Positions 1 through 8,122 of a stretch of 49,156 nucleotides of DNA are shown one piece after another. Source of the stretch: Massilia sp. BSC265 (GTDB lineage: Bacteria > Pseudomonadota > Gammaproteobacteria > Burkholderiales > Burkholderiaceae_D). Every line of letters begins with the position of its first letter. Position 1 is the first letter of the stretch. The stretch lies in the NCBI RefSeq assembly GCF_000740675.1, contig NZ_JPXI01000038.1, forward strand, positions 1 through 49,156, written 5' to 3'. A program made the translations under genes and the position numbers. The notes below the pieces were generated by a model. That model did not search any database. It was not told the origin of the DNA and saw only the letters and a program-made list of their open reading frames with translations.

Positions 1-183
1 CGGGCCGATCAGGTCGGTCATGTCCGCCATGCGCTCCCAGGCGTAATCGCTCTGCATCGCCGTATCGCGGATCTTCGCGAGCGCGGCAGGATCGTTGCCG
101 GGGCTGGCTGCCAGGGCTGCGCCGCTGACTAGCGAAGCAGCGAGAACGGTCAGGACAGGGAAACTGCGGATGCTGCGGTTCAT
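1..183 (-). CDS. Putative exported M28-family peptidase, N-terminus only (cut by window edge)
   Basis: Reading from the ATG at 183 towards base 1 gives 61 residues without a stop, so the gene continues outside the window. The first about 26 residues form a Sec signal peptide: a basic start (MNRSIR), a hydrophobic core and an ALAAS-type cleavage site. The mature start, with alanine-rich helix, then SDYAWERMADMTDLIGP, resembles the beginning of M28 (aminopeptidase Y/Q-type) zinc peptidases, whose mature chains begin with a helix ending in a (T/S)D.IGPR-like motif. No catalytic residues are in view, so the family call rests on this short motif and could be wrong; export is better supported. Confidence 0.55.
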   Translation of the reverse strand, partial: MNRSIRSFPVLTVLAASLVSGAALAASPGNDPAALAKIRDTAMQSDYAWERMADMTDLIGP

Positions 184-261
184 GCGTCGAATCCTTCTTC
201 AGTTCAAGGGATCCCAACGATAGCGCATCCGAGAAATTTTTGGTACGAAATGTTGGCGTCT

Positions 262-1395
262 TTACACCGCCGGAACCAGGCGCACCAGGGTGATCTCCGA
301 GGGCGCCCCGAAGCGCTTGGGCGGGCCCCAGTAGCCGGTGCCGCGGCTGATATACACCCACATGTCGCGCACCCGGTGCAGGCCGGCAACGAAGGGCTGC
401 TGTAGCGGCACGAACAGGTTCCATGGAAAGAACTGCCCGCCGTGGGTATGTCCGGACAGCTGCAGGTGAAAGCCGGCTTCGGCCGCTGCCGGCGCGCTGC
501 GCGGCTGGTGTGCCAGCAGGATGCGCACGTCCGCCTGCTCGCCGGCCATGCCCGCGGCAGCGCGCGGGTCGCTCTTGTGTCCCGGATGAAAATGGTGGGC
601 GGTATAGTCGGGCACGCCGGCAATCATGATGGTGGCGTCGTCGCGGTGTCGCAGCACGTGCTGGTTCAGCAGCACGGTCAGGCCCAGCCGGCGCACCTCG
701 GCAATCCACTCGTCCGCTCCAGAATAGTATTCGTGGTTACCGGTGACAAAGAACACCCCGTCGCGGGCCGCCAGGCGCGCAAGCGGCTGGGTATGCAGGC
801 CCAGGCGGTGCACGCTGCCGTCCACCAGGTCGCCGGTGATGGCGATGGCGTCGGCGCCCAGCTTGTTGACCCGGTTGACAATGGCGTTCAGGTAGGGACG
901 CTTGATGGTCGGGCCGACGTGGATGTCCGATACCTGGGCAATGGCATAGCCGTGCAGGCTGGGGGGCAGGTTGGCGATCGGCACCTCGACCTTTTTAACC
1001 CGCGCCAGGCGGCGCGCGTTGACGAAGCCGAGTACGGTCACCGCCAGCGCCACCAGCGGCACTGCGGCCGCGCTGCCGCGGACGAATTCCGGACTCATCT
1101 GGCCGATCAGGCGCAAGACCAGCAGCACCAGGTCGCGCGCCAGGGTCGTCACCAGCAGCGAGGAAAAGAATCCCATCGACAGCAGGCCCAGCCAGGCCAC
1201 CAGTTCCGACCAGCGGCGCCGGCGCAGCGAGGCCGACATCAGCCCGACCGGCACCAGCACGGTCAGCGATACCAGCAAGAGCACGCTGACCACGTTGAAC
1301 GGCACGCCCATTGCCAGGTCAGGCAGCAGGCGCATGCCGATGTATACCTGCAGCAAAACCAGCAGGGACAAGGTAGTGGCGAAAGATCGGTTCAC
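262..1395 (-). CDS. Membrane-anchored metallophosphoesterase (YaeI/calcineurin-like)
   Basis: Calcineurin-like phosphoesterase with an N-terminal membrane part. The first about 130 residues carry four hydrophobic segments; the catalytic domain follows with the family motifs in order: SDIHVG (metal-binding D and H), GDLVDG, GNHEYY, a histidine in LLAHQP, and GHTHGGQ near the C-terminus. This arrangement matches YkuE/YaeI-type enzymes, some of which hydrolyse UDP-diacylglucosamine or other phosphoesters at the inner membrane; the substrate here is unknown. The open frame extends up to an ATG at 1470, but the added 25 residues look non-coding (CGPCRGAAPP) and lack a ribosome site, so I prefer the GTG at 1395, giving NRSFATTL as the start of the first membrane helix. 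It is divergent from the glycine-zipper gene at 1602. Confidence 0.85.
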   Translation of the reverse strand: MNRSFATTLSLLVLLQVYIGMRLLPDLAMGVPFNVVSVLLLVSLTVLVPVGLMSASLRRRRWSELVAWLGLLSMGFFSSLLVTTLARDLVLLVLRLIGQMSPEFVRGSAAAVPLVALAVTVLGFVNARRLARVKKVEVPIANLPPSLHGYAIAQVSDIHVGPTIKRPYLNAIVNRVNKLGADAIAITGDLVDGSVHRLGLHTQPLARLAARDGVFFVTGNHEYYSGADEWIAEVRRLGLTVLLNQHVLRHRDDATIMIAGVPDYTAHHFHPGHKSDPRAAAGMAGEQADVRILLAHQPRSAPAAAEAGFHLQLSGHTHGGQFFPWNLFVPLQQPFVAGLHRVRDMWVYISRGTGYWGPPKRFGAPSEITLVRLVPAV

Positions 1396-1601
1396 GGGCA
1401 AGCTCGGGACGTCAACGGTAACAGTGCTTAGATGGGGCGGGGCCGCCCCTCTGCAAGGGCCGCATTCCATGTGTCGACTGGATGTCCGTTTGTAATAATC
1501 TGTATTAACGCGTGGCGGCGGAGGTGCGCAAGCCTATAGTTCGTCCCACGCCCCGCGTTGTTCCGATCATCCTGATCTCCGCTGAGGCACGAGGAAAAAC
1601 C

Positions 1602-2105
1602 ATGTTGACATCTAAAATTGTTGGTGCGGTGGTCCTGGCCGCGGTTGCCGTCTCCCCAGCGGCAATGGCAGACGACCGTGGTGTGAATACTGCAATCGGC
1701 GCCGTCGTCGGCGCGGCCATCGGCCACAGCGCCGGCGGCTCGGGCGGCGCCCTGGTGGGCGGCGTGCTGGGCGCGGCGGTGGGCAACTCGATCTCGACCC
1801 GCGACGACCGCCGTCATTACGACAACCGCCATTACGGATATCACGACAATCGCGGTTACGGCTACGGCTATGTCCAGCCGCGCCCCGTGTACGTCCAGCC
1901 GCGCCCGGTCTACGTGCAGCCGCGCCCGGTGTATGTCCAGCCGCGCCCGGTGTATGTCCAGCCGCGCCCGGTCTACGTCGAGCGCCGCGACTGGGACCGC
2001 CATGACCGCCGTGACTGGGACCGCCACGATCGCCATGAGCGTCGTGACTGGGACCGCGGTGACCGCCGCGATTGGGACCGCGGCGACCGCTGGGATCGTC
2101 GCTAA
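1602..2105 (+). CDS. Exported glycine-zipper protein with tandem VQPRPVY repeats
   Basis: 167-residue exported protein. The ATG at 1602 follows GAGGA at 1591. A signal peptide (about 24 residues, ending AMA) is followed by a glycine-zipper 2TM segment with repeated G-x3-G spacing (AIGAVVGAAIG, GGALVGGVLGAAVG), typical of small outer-membrane or envelope proteins. From about residue 70 the chain becomes Tyr/Arg/His-rich, then contains five exact-frame VQPRPVY heptads and an Arg-Asp-Trp-rich tail (RRDWDRHD/RRDWDRGD units). Function is unknown; similar RcnB- or surface-antigen-like proteins are thought to be structural or stress-related. A strong terminator follows directly. The low-complexity tail makes length polymorphism likely. 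Confidence 0.8.
   Translation: MLTSKIVGAVVLAAVAVSPAAMADDRGVNTAIGAVVGAAIGHSAGGSGGALVGGVLGAAVGNSISTRDDRRHYDNRHYGYHDNRGYGYGYVQPRPVYVQPRPVYVQPRPVYVQPRPVYVQPRPVYVERRDWDRHDRRDWDRHDRHERRDWDRGDRRDWDRGDRWDRR
1869..1973 (+). repeat. 21-bp tandem repeat, five units, inside the glycine-zipper gene
   Basis: Five consecutive 21-bp units (tatgtccagccgcgcccggt plus one base, with only third-position changes) encode VQPRPVY heptads in frame. The units differ from one another only at a few synonymous sites (tat/tac, gtc/gtg), which points to recent duplication by slippage. A second degenerate repeat (gactgggaccgccatgac type) follows at about 1987-2095. Confidence 0.9.
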
Positions 2106-2112
2106 ACGAAAC

Positions 2113-2137
2113 AACCGCGCATTGCGCGGTTTTTTTT
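2113..2137 (+). terminator. Rho-independent terminator after the glycine-zipper gene
   Basis: Stem aaccgcgc / gcgcggtt around a short loop (at), followed by a run of T, eight bases after the TAA at 2103-2105. It separates the glycine-zipper gene from the kinase gene that follows on the same strand. Confidence 0.9.
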
Positions 2138-2218
2138 CGCCCATCGGTTCTTTCATCCTTTCTCCCTCCCCCCGCTTGCGCTCCGCGAGGGCGCACGGCG
2201 CCAGTCTCGGAGGCGGGC

Positions 2219-3178
2219 ATGGTCCAGCAAGGCACAATCGTTCATCTGGCACACGGCCAGTACCGGCTGCTCGAGCCGCTCGGCGGCTCGGCCTACGGCG
2301 TCGTGTGGCGCGCCGATGCGCCGGGCGGCAGCGTGGCCCTCAAGCTGGTCAACACGGCGCAAATGGCGCGCGCTCCCGGCGAGCTGCGCCGCCACTGGAT
2401 CGAGGCCGCCCGCGCCGAAGAAGATTTCCTGTCGCGCCTGGCACCCTGGGATGGCCGCCACATCGTGCGCCTGCTCGACAGCGGCAGCATCGATGGCCTG
2501 CCGGCGATGGCGCTCGAGTTGCTCGACGGCGACCTGGCCACGCAGGTCAAGGTGCTGCGTGCCACCGCCCGCCCCCCCGGCGCCCTGCAGGCGCTCGACT
2601 GGATCGCCCAAGTCAACCAGGCGCTGGCCAAGGTGCACGCGGCGGGCTTCCGCTACCTCGACCTGAAGCCCGGCAACTTGCTCATCGACCGCCGCACCTC
2701 GACCCTGAAGCTGGCCGACTTCGGCACCTGCCGTGCGCTGGCCGGCGCGCCCGCGCATACCTACGCCGGCACCGCCAGTTGGCAGGCGCCGGAGCAGTTC
2801 TTCCCGCAGGCGCCCAACCAGTACCTCACCGACCCGCGCAGCGACTATTTTGCGCTGGGCGCCCTGCTCTACTGGCTGGTGTGCGGACGGATGCTGCGCT
2901 ACGGCAGCGCCTGCGGGCAGGTCTACGCGGCGCACGGGCGCGAGGGCGCCGCAGTCCTGCGCCACGCGCACCGCGGCATTCCCCCGACGCTCTACCCCGA
3001 CGAAGCAGCCGGTTTCGCACACGCCTTCGGCCCGGCCGGGCCGCGGGCGGGCGCCCTGCTGAACAGCCTGCTCGCCGTCACGCCCGCGGAGCGCCCCGCG
3101 CACGCCCTGGAGATCAGCCGCATGCTGGACAGCATCCGCGCCGGCATGGCGCAGCCGGCCATGGCGGGGGCCGCGTGA
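2219..3178 (+). CDS. Soluble Ser/Thr protein kinase (Hanks type)
   Basis: 319 residues, almost only a kinase domain. Visible: glycine loop LGGSAYG (21-27), catalytic-pair lysine in VALKLV (Lys42), catalytic loop YLDLKPGN (146-153; the usual HRD is YLD, so His and Arg are replaced but the Asp148 and the KPxN part are kept), DFG (167-169) and APE (190-192). There is no membrane helix or PASTA repeat, unlike PknB. Replacement of HRD Arg usually means activation without activation-loop phosphorylation (RD versus non-RD kinases). ATG 2219 is preceded by GGAGG. The stop overlaps the GTG of the next gene by four bases (GTGA), so it is translationally coupled to the SEDS protein. It is the likely upstream kinase for the FHA proteins downstream. 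Confidence 0.9.
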   Translation: MVQQGTIVHLAHGQYRLLEPLGGSAYGVVWRADAPGGSVALKLVNTAQMARAPGELRRHWIEAARAEEDFLSRLAPWDGRHIVRLLDSGSIDGLPAMALELLDGDLATQVKVLRATARPPGALQALDWIAQVNQALAKVHAAGFRYLDLKPGNLLIDRRTSTLKLADFGTCRALAGAPAHTYAGTASWQAPEQFFPQAPNQYLTDPRSDYFALGALLYWLVCGRMLRYGSACGQVYAAHGREGAAVLRHAHRGIPPTLYPDEAAGFAHAFGPAGPRAGALLNSLLAVTPAERPAHALEISRMLDSIRAGMAQPAMAGAA

Positions 3179-5508
3179 GGCCGCATTTGTCCTGCGCGGC
3201 ACTCGCCCTGGCCTGCGTATGCGTCCTGCAATTCCTCGCCGTGTTGCTGGCGCCGCCGCGCCACCTGCCGGAGACGGTAACGCTGCGCCTCGCCCCCGGC
3301 GAATCGCTCACGCTCGGCTACGCGGAACTCGCCGCGCCGCGCGCCACCGCCCGCCAGTTTTCGGTACGGCGCGATGCCGACGGCCGCTGGTGGATGCGAA
3401 ATAGCAACCCGGCCCAGGCCGCCGTCCTCGTGCGCGGCGAGGAACGCCTGCACACGGGCAGCCTGGCGCTCGCCGCCGGCCAGCGGCTGCAGGCCGGCGT
3501 CGCAGTCTTCGAGGTCGTCGCGGCGAGCGGGAGCCGCACGGTCCTGCGCGAGGGCCGCCATACCTGGGAATTCGACGGCGCACTCCTGCGGCGCGACGGC
3601 AAGCCCCAGGCCGTCTGTCCGGATGCGGGGATGGCGGCACGCCTCTCGGGATTCTGGAACCGGATCGCCCCGACTGCCCTCGCCTTCCGGCGTCCGCTCG
3701 CTTTCGGCGGCCACCTCTACTGTGGGAACCGGCTGGCCGTCCCCGGCCTGGACACCGGCAAGCTCTTGCTGGCCCAGGACGCCGCCGGACAACCCGTGCT
3801 GCAGGTGCGCGGAACCCAGCCGGTCCTGCTGCGGGACGGCGGCCGCTGGACGGACGTCGCCCGGCGCGAGCACGCGCTCGACGCCGTCGAGGAGATCGCG
3901 GTCGGCCGTACCCGCTTTGCCGTCGCTGTCGGCAGCGATGCCCTGCGCCTGCAGCCCGCACGCGAAGTTGCCTTGTTTGCCGAGCCGAAGGCCGAGCTTC
4001 CGGCCGGCGTGCAATGGGAGTGGGGCGAGCGCTCGCTGTGGCGCTTCCCGGCGCCATCCACGCTGGCCTGGTGGGCCGGTTTCGGCGTGTTCCTGCTGGC
4101 CGCCATCGCTGGGGTTCGCCTGGCCGGTCCCGCAAGGAGCGTGACGGATTGGACGAAGCTCCTCCTGTCCTGCGCCATCCCTGCCGTCGCCGTGCTGCTG
4201 CTCTCGATGCAGCGTCTCGGGACGCCCCCCGGCACCGGCTGGACCCTGATCCTGGCCTGGGCCGCGCTGTGGCATGCGCTGCTCTGGCCGCGGCGCCTGC
4301 CCCTGCTCGGGGCGGTCGCCGTGCTCCTGCTCGGCGCCGGCCTGCTGGTACAGCTGGAACTGGGAATCGGGGCGCGCGACAGTTCCTGGTTGCGCCATGT
4401 GGAAACCAGCAGCGTGCTGCTTGCGGCCGGCCTGCCGCTCGCGCTGCTGCTCCTGGGCGGGGTAGCCCGCGGCACGCTCTCGCGTCCGGCGACCGAATGG
4501 CTGCTGATCGCGCTCGCAATCAGCGCACTGGCCGGCCTGGTCCTGCAGGTCGCCTTCGGCGACGAGACCGGCGTGTTCGAGGTGCAGCCGGTCGAATTCG
4601 CCAAGCTGGCCCTGGCCGCGCTGAGCGCGCACTGCCTGGCGCTGGCGACCGGGAGCGCCGGCGGCCGGCGCAGCTGGCGCGACCGGCTGCGCATGCTGGC
4701 CCCCATCCTGCTGTTCGTGCTGCTCCTGGGCGTCGCGCTGGTGCAGGTGGACGACTACTCGCCGCTGATCCTGCTGCTGGTGTGGGGGGCCGCCACGTTC
4801 CTGGCCTGGTGCCTTGCCACCGGCCGGCGGCTGCAGGCGGCGCTCGCGGCCGGCCTGTGCTGCGCATTGCTGGGCGGCGCGCTGGCCCTGCAGTCGCTCG
4901 GGGCGGGCCTGTCCGGCAGCTTCTACGCCGATCGCTTCCAGGTCTGGGCCGACCCGACCGCCCATCCGCACACGGGCCAGCAGTTGCTGCTCGGCGCACG
5001 CGCCGTCGCGGGCGGCGGCTGGCTGGGCGCGGACGGCATGCTCGGACTTGCTTCACTCGGTGCCACGGCAGGCGACGCATTGAGAATCCCGGCCGTGCAG
5101 GACGACTTCGCCCCTTCCTTCCTGCTCAACCGCCACGGCCTGCTCGGCGCCCTGGCACTGTGGGCGCTGCAGGCGGTCCTGCTGGCCAGCCTGCTGCATG
5201 CCGCCGCCACGGCATGGCGAGGTGCGGCCAGTGCCGGCGACTTCCGGCGCGCCTGGCTCGGACGCTTCCAGTACTTCCTGCTGGCCGGCGGCGCGGCCTT
5301 CCTGGGCGGCCACTTCCTGCTGTCCTGGGGTACCAACCTGGCGCTGTTTCCCATTATGGGCCAGCCGATGAGTTTCCTGTCGAGCGGCGGCTCGCACCTG
5401 CTGTTTTTCATCTGCCCCCTGCTAGCGTTCGGCGTGGCGAGCATTCAATCTTTCGAGGAGAATCCATCATGCCGGTCTACGTCCAACACGAAATCCTGGC
5501 CAAAGTAG
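3175..5508 (+). CDS. SEDS-family (RodA/FtsW-like) protein with FHA-like N-terminal region
   Basis: 777 residues from the GTG at 3175. One N-terminal membrane helix (about 5-27) is followed by a 270-residue non-membrane region, which by topology should be periplasmic. It has two stretches with FHA-like strand patterns (around 60-110 and 180-250, the latter containing AVGRTRF). From about 290 there are ten or more membrane segments with SEDS hallmarks: QPVEFAK (471-477), an Asp pair in VDDYSP after a helix, GGGWLG after an R..VWADP loop, NRHGLLG, and a C-terminal PIMGQPMSFLSSGGS. SEDS proteins polymerise lipid II glycan and work with a class B PBP; a candidate partner lies at 23174-26290. Usual SEDS length is 370-420, so this one is nearly doubled. 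Its end overlaps the next gene by 40 bases. Confidence 0.82.
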   Translation: MRPHLSCAALALACVCVLQFLAVLLAPPRHLPETVTLRLAPGESLTLGYAELAAPRATARQFSVRRDADGRWWMRNSNPAQAAVLVRGEERLHTGSLALAAGQRLQAGVAVFEVVAASGSRTVLREGRHTWEFDGALLRRDGKPQAVCPDAGMAARLSGFWNRIAPTALAFRRPLAFGGHLYCGNRLAVPGLDTGKLLLAQDAAGQPVLQVRGTQPVLLRDGGRWTDVARREHALDAVEEIAVGRTRFAVAVGSDALRLQPAREVALFAEPKAELPAGVQWEWGERSLWRFPAPSTLAWWAGFGVFLLAAIAGVRLAGPARSVTDWTKLLLSCAIPAVAVLLLSMQRLGTPPGTGWTLILAWAALWHALLWPRRLPLLGAVAVLLLGAGLLVQLELGIGARDSSWLRHVETSSVLLAAGLPLALLLLGGVARGTLSRPATEWLLIALAISALAGLVLQVAFGDETGVFEVQPVEFAKLALAALSAHCLALATGSAGGRRSWRDRLRMLAPILLFVLLLGVALVQVDDYSPLILLLVWGAATFLAWCLATGRRLQAALAAGLCCALLGGALALQSLGAGLSGSFYADRFQVWADPTAHPHTGQQLLLGARAVAGGGWLGADGMLGLASLGATAGDALRIPAVQDDFAPSFLLNRHGLLGALALWALQAVLLASLLHAAATAWRGAASAGDFRRAWLGRFQYFLLAGGAAFLGGHFLLSWGTNLALFPIMGQPMSFLSSGGSHLLFFICPLLAFGVASIQSFEENPSCRSTSNTKSWPK

Positions 5509-7064
5509 GGGATGTGTTCAATGCCGAGGCGCTGTGGCAGGCCCCTGGCCTGGCCCTGTTCTCGCGCCGCCCCTTGCTGCGCGACCTGCTGGAGCGCTCG
5601 CCGCGCGAACAGCGCGGGCGCGCCGCCACCCGCTGCTTTTCCCACGTCACCCTGATGCTGCCCCAGGACGAGGTCGACGACGACCGCCACCTGACGCGCG
5701 GCGCGCGCGTGCGCGACCTGGCCCAGTCGCTGGCGGCCCTGCACCAGAAGGATTTCGGCGACCTGCTCGGCGGCGACGAGGTGCGCTACCACGTGGTCGG
5801 GAACGACGCGGTGGCAAGCGGCGAGGTCAAGGTGAAGTTCGGCCACGCAGTCTACCTGCCCGCCCCCGGCGAACAGCTGCTGTACACGGTCGCGGCCTCG
5901 CGCGACAGCGCCATCTGGCAGCCGGTGTGCGCGGTCTATCCGAACCAGCGCCTCACCCTGGTCGGCCAGGACGAAGCCGCCGCCACGTTCGCGGTGCCGG
6001 GCTGGCCTTTCGGCGCGGACGGCGGCATCCTCCTGATCAACGACGGGGCGGACAGCGAGATGGAAGTGCAGGTGCGTCCCAAGGACAGCCTCGACTGCCG
6101 GTTCGACGCGGCCAACGGCTACTACGTCATCCGCAGCAACAGGAAGGGGAACAGCGCGAGCGGCGACAGCGCCGGCCAGCGCCTGCTCCTGAAAATCAGC
6201 CGGGCCGGCGCGCCCGCACGCGCAGTGACGGCGACAATGGCGACAATGGCGGCGAAGGCGCCGAGCGCCGTGCCGCCGCGTACCCCCTCGGTATGGAAAG
6301 CGCGCGCCGCCACCGCTGCGGAGAACGAGCTGACCGCGATGCCGCTCGCCGCCGGCCCGATGCCTGCCGCCCTGCCGCTGCCGCCGGAAAACGACGCCAC
6401 CTACGCCCCGGTCGCACGCCACCGCATCACCCTGGCCGCGCTCGCGCTGCCGCGCCTGAGCCGCTACCGCGACACCGGCGCCGCCACGCTCGAGATCGGC
6501 CTGGACAGCGGCCTGGCGCCCGCCGCGCCGGGCAAGGACAGCGTGATCCGCTTTGCGGTGGACGACGCCGACGAAGTGCATGCGATCACCGCCGCCGGCC
6601 GCCAGAAGGTAGCGGTGCCGTCGCAGTTCGCCCCGCTCGACGGCGCCAGCGTGCATCTGCACGCGGTGCCGCCCCAGATGGCGGACCGCTACGCGGCGCT
6701 GCTCGCGCTGCCGCAAGGCTTGGCGCAGCCGGCGGCGGCCGGGACCCGCCTGGTGTTCGGGCGCGGCATGCCGGCACTGGCCGGCTTGCGGGTGCTCGAT
6801 GCCCCCGCTTTCCTGCGCCACCTCGACGGCAGCGCGGCGGCCAGCGCCGACCGCCTCGGCCTGTCGCGCAATGCTTTCGGCTGGGAAGCCACAGGCGAAG
6901 GCCTGCGCATCGTGCGCCTGTCCGAGACCCAGGCCCTGTTCCACCTCGATGGCGCGCTGCGGCTGGTGGCGCACATCACGGATGCCACGGAGGAGCAGCC
7001 CTACCTGGTCCCGTCCGGGCACCACCTGGTCGCCGGCCACTACGTACTGCGCTTCGACGCCTGA
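5469..7064 (+). CDS. Unrecognised protein with a divergent FHA-like C-terminal domain
   Basis: 531 residues; ATG 5469 follows CGAGGAG and lies inside the end of the SEDS gene. There is no signal peptide or membrane helix. The N-terminal about 250 residues are mixed alpha/beta with no family I recognise. A low-complexity Ala/Pro linker spans roughly 250-320. The last about 150 residues show an FHA-like order: LVFGRGMPAL (GR motif), LSRNAFGW (S-R), a short strand pair, then LVPSGHHLVAGHYVLRF, where FHA domains have the final strands. The conserved FHA His after Ser-Arg is not seen, so phosphothreonine binding is uncertain. Position between SEDS and SH3b genes in a run with a kinase suggests an adaptor. 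Confident as a gene, weak as a domain call. Confidence 0.75.
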   Translation: MPVYVQHEILAKVGDVFNAEALWQAPGLALFSRRPLLRDLLERSPREQRGRAATRCFSHVTLMLPQDEVDDDRHLTRGARVRDLAQSLAALHQKDFGDLLGGDEVRYHVVGNDAVASGEVKVKFGHAVYLPAPGEQLLYTVAASRDSAIWQPVCAVYPNQRLTLVGQDEAAATFAVPGWPFGADGGILLINDGADSEMEVQVRPKDSLDCRFDAANGYYVIRSNRKGNSASGDSAGQRLLLKISRAGAPARAVTATMATMAAKAPSAVPPRTPSVWKARAATAAENELTAMPLAAGPMPAALPLPPENDATYAPVARHRITLAALALPRLSRYRDTGAATLEIGLDSGLAPAAPGKDSVIRFAVDDADEVHAITAAGRQKVAVPSQFAPLDGASVHLHAVPPQMADRYAALLALPQGLAQPAAAGTRLVFGRGMPALAGLRVLDAPAFLRHLDGSAAASADRLGLSRNAFGWEATGEGLRIVRLSETQALFHLDGALRLVAHITDATEEQPYLVPSGHHLVAGHYVLRFDA

Positions 7065-7071
7065 ACCCGCC

Positions 7072-7560
7072 ATGTCGTCCGCCACCACCTTTGCCGCCCT
7101 TGCCGCCCTTGCCGCATATTGCGCCGGCCTGCTGCTGACCCTGTGCCTGGCGGCCCGGCTGACGCCGCGCACCTGGTGGCGCCAAGCGAATGCGCGCGCC
7201 CTGGCGGTGCTGGTGTGCGGGACCGCGCTGCTGGGAGGATTGCTGCACGCCGTGTTCGGGCCGGATGCGGCGCCGGGTACGGCCATGCCGGCGATGACAT
7301 TGCCCGAGGAGGCGCCGGTCGCGGGCGCGCAGTACCGCGTACGCGAGCACCTGAACCTGCGCGCGCATACCGGCATCAACGCCCGCCGCCTGGCCGTGGT
7401 GCCGGCCGGGGCGCAGGTGACGGCCACCGGCCGGCGCCGCGGCGACTGGTGGCAGGTCAGTGCCGTGGTGGACGACCGCCGGATCGATGGCTGGGCCAGC
7501 AGCCTGTGGCTGCGGCGCGCCGACGAAGGCGCGCCGCCCCCAGGCTCAGCTGTCCTCTGA
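7072..7560 (+). CDS. Membrane protein with SH3b domain
   Basis: 162 residues. Two hydrophobic helices (about 5-28 and 41-62) are followed by an extracytoplasmic bacterial SH3 domain, with YRVREHLNLRAHTGINARRLAVVPAGAQVTATG style strands (V-R-E..LN-R) and WWQV/GWASSLWL at the end. Such SH3b domains commonly bind peptidoglycan stem peptides or other envelope parts, which fits the SEDS gene upstream. Starts seven bases after the previous stop and probably shares its transcript. The last 15 bases overlap, on the opposite strand, the end of the acetyltransferase gene. Confidence 0.78.
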   Translation: MSSATTFAALAALAAYCAGLLLTLCLAARLTPRTWWRQANARALAVLVCGTALLGGLLHAVFGPDAAPGTAMPAMTLPEEAPVAGAQYRVREHLNLRAHTGINARRLAVVPAGAQVTATGRRRGDWWQVSAVVDDRRIDGWASSLWLRRADEGAPPPGSAVL

Positions 7561-8013
7561 GCCGGCGAGGCGCATCGGATTGAAGTACAGGCCCTTGGCG
7601 CACTGGGTCGGGCCGACGCGCACGAAACCGAAGGCCTCGTACACCGGCACCGCGAAGTTCGAAGAGTTCACCGTGAAGCTGCCGTCGCCGCCCGCCCGGA
7701 CCGCCGCTTCGCGCGCGGCGTCCCACAGCGCGCGCGCCACGCCGCGCCGGTGCCAGCGCTTGCCGACGAACAGGTGGAACAGGTGGCTGCGGTCGCGCAC
7801 CGCGACGAAGCCGGCCACCTGGCCGTCGATGAGCGCTACGTGATAGACATGCCCGCGCGCGAGGAAGCCGCGCACGCCCATCTCGTCGTTTTCGGCGAGG
7901 AAGGTCGATGCGCCCTCGGGCGGCGATTCGTGCACGATGTACTCGCGCGCCAGTTCGCGCAGCAGGGCAGCTACGGCTGGGATGTCCGCGGCCACGAGCG
8001 GTCGGATCAACAT
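7546..8013 (-). CDS. GNAT-family N-acetyltransferase
   Basis: 155 residues from the ATG at 8013 (MLIRPLVAADIPAV, the classic beta1 start of GNAT domains). Acetyl-CoA binding motif A is seen as LFHLFVGKRWHRRGVARAL (V..xxRRxGVA). The C-terminal VNSSNFAVPVYEAFGF matches the N..A...YE..GF signature. The open frame extends 31 codons upstream to 8106, but that part (TVNKIAVWKVCSVI) does not look like GNAT sequence. Substrate is unknown; it sits between parts of the kinase cluster but nothing ties it to that function. Convergent with, and overlapping by 15 bases, the SH3b gene. Confidence 0.88.
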   Translation of the reverse strand: MLIRPLVAADIPAVAALLRELAREYIVHESPPEGASTFLAENDEMGVRGFLARGHVYHVALIDGQVAGFVAVRDRSHLFHLFVGKRWHRRGVARALWDAAREAAVRAGGDGSFTVNSSNFAVPVYEAFGFVRVGPTQCAKGLYFNPMRLAGSEDS

Positions 8014-8083
8014 GTCTATCGCGGCAAATGTGTTTTGGGAACGCCACAATATCACAGAACACACTTTCCATACGGCAATTTTA

Positions 8084-8113
8084 TTGACCGTGAGCAGTGC
8101 AGCCACCTACACT
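8084..8113 (+). promoter_or_regulatory. Sigma-70-like promoter of the MFS exporter
   Basis: TTGACC at 8084-8089 and TACACT at 8108-8113, 18 bases apart. The predicted start of transcription is about 8119-8121, only two to four bases before the ATG at 8123. Confidence 0.5.
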
Positions 8114-8122
8114 GTCCGGACC

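Noticed and set aside
262..1470. Start of the phosphoesterase at ATG 1470
   Set aside because: The 25 added residues are Cys/Pro/Gly-rich and there is no ribosome site; the GTG at 1395 fits the membrane helix better.
1869..2100. CRISPR-like array
   Set aside because: Repeats are adjacent without spacers and lie in frame in a coding region.
2992..4971. Long open frame on the - strand across the SEDS gene
   Set aside because: Low-complexity Gln/Gly/Arg translation; the + strand has SEDS motifs.
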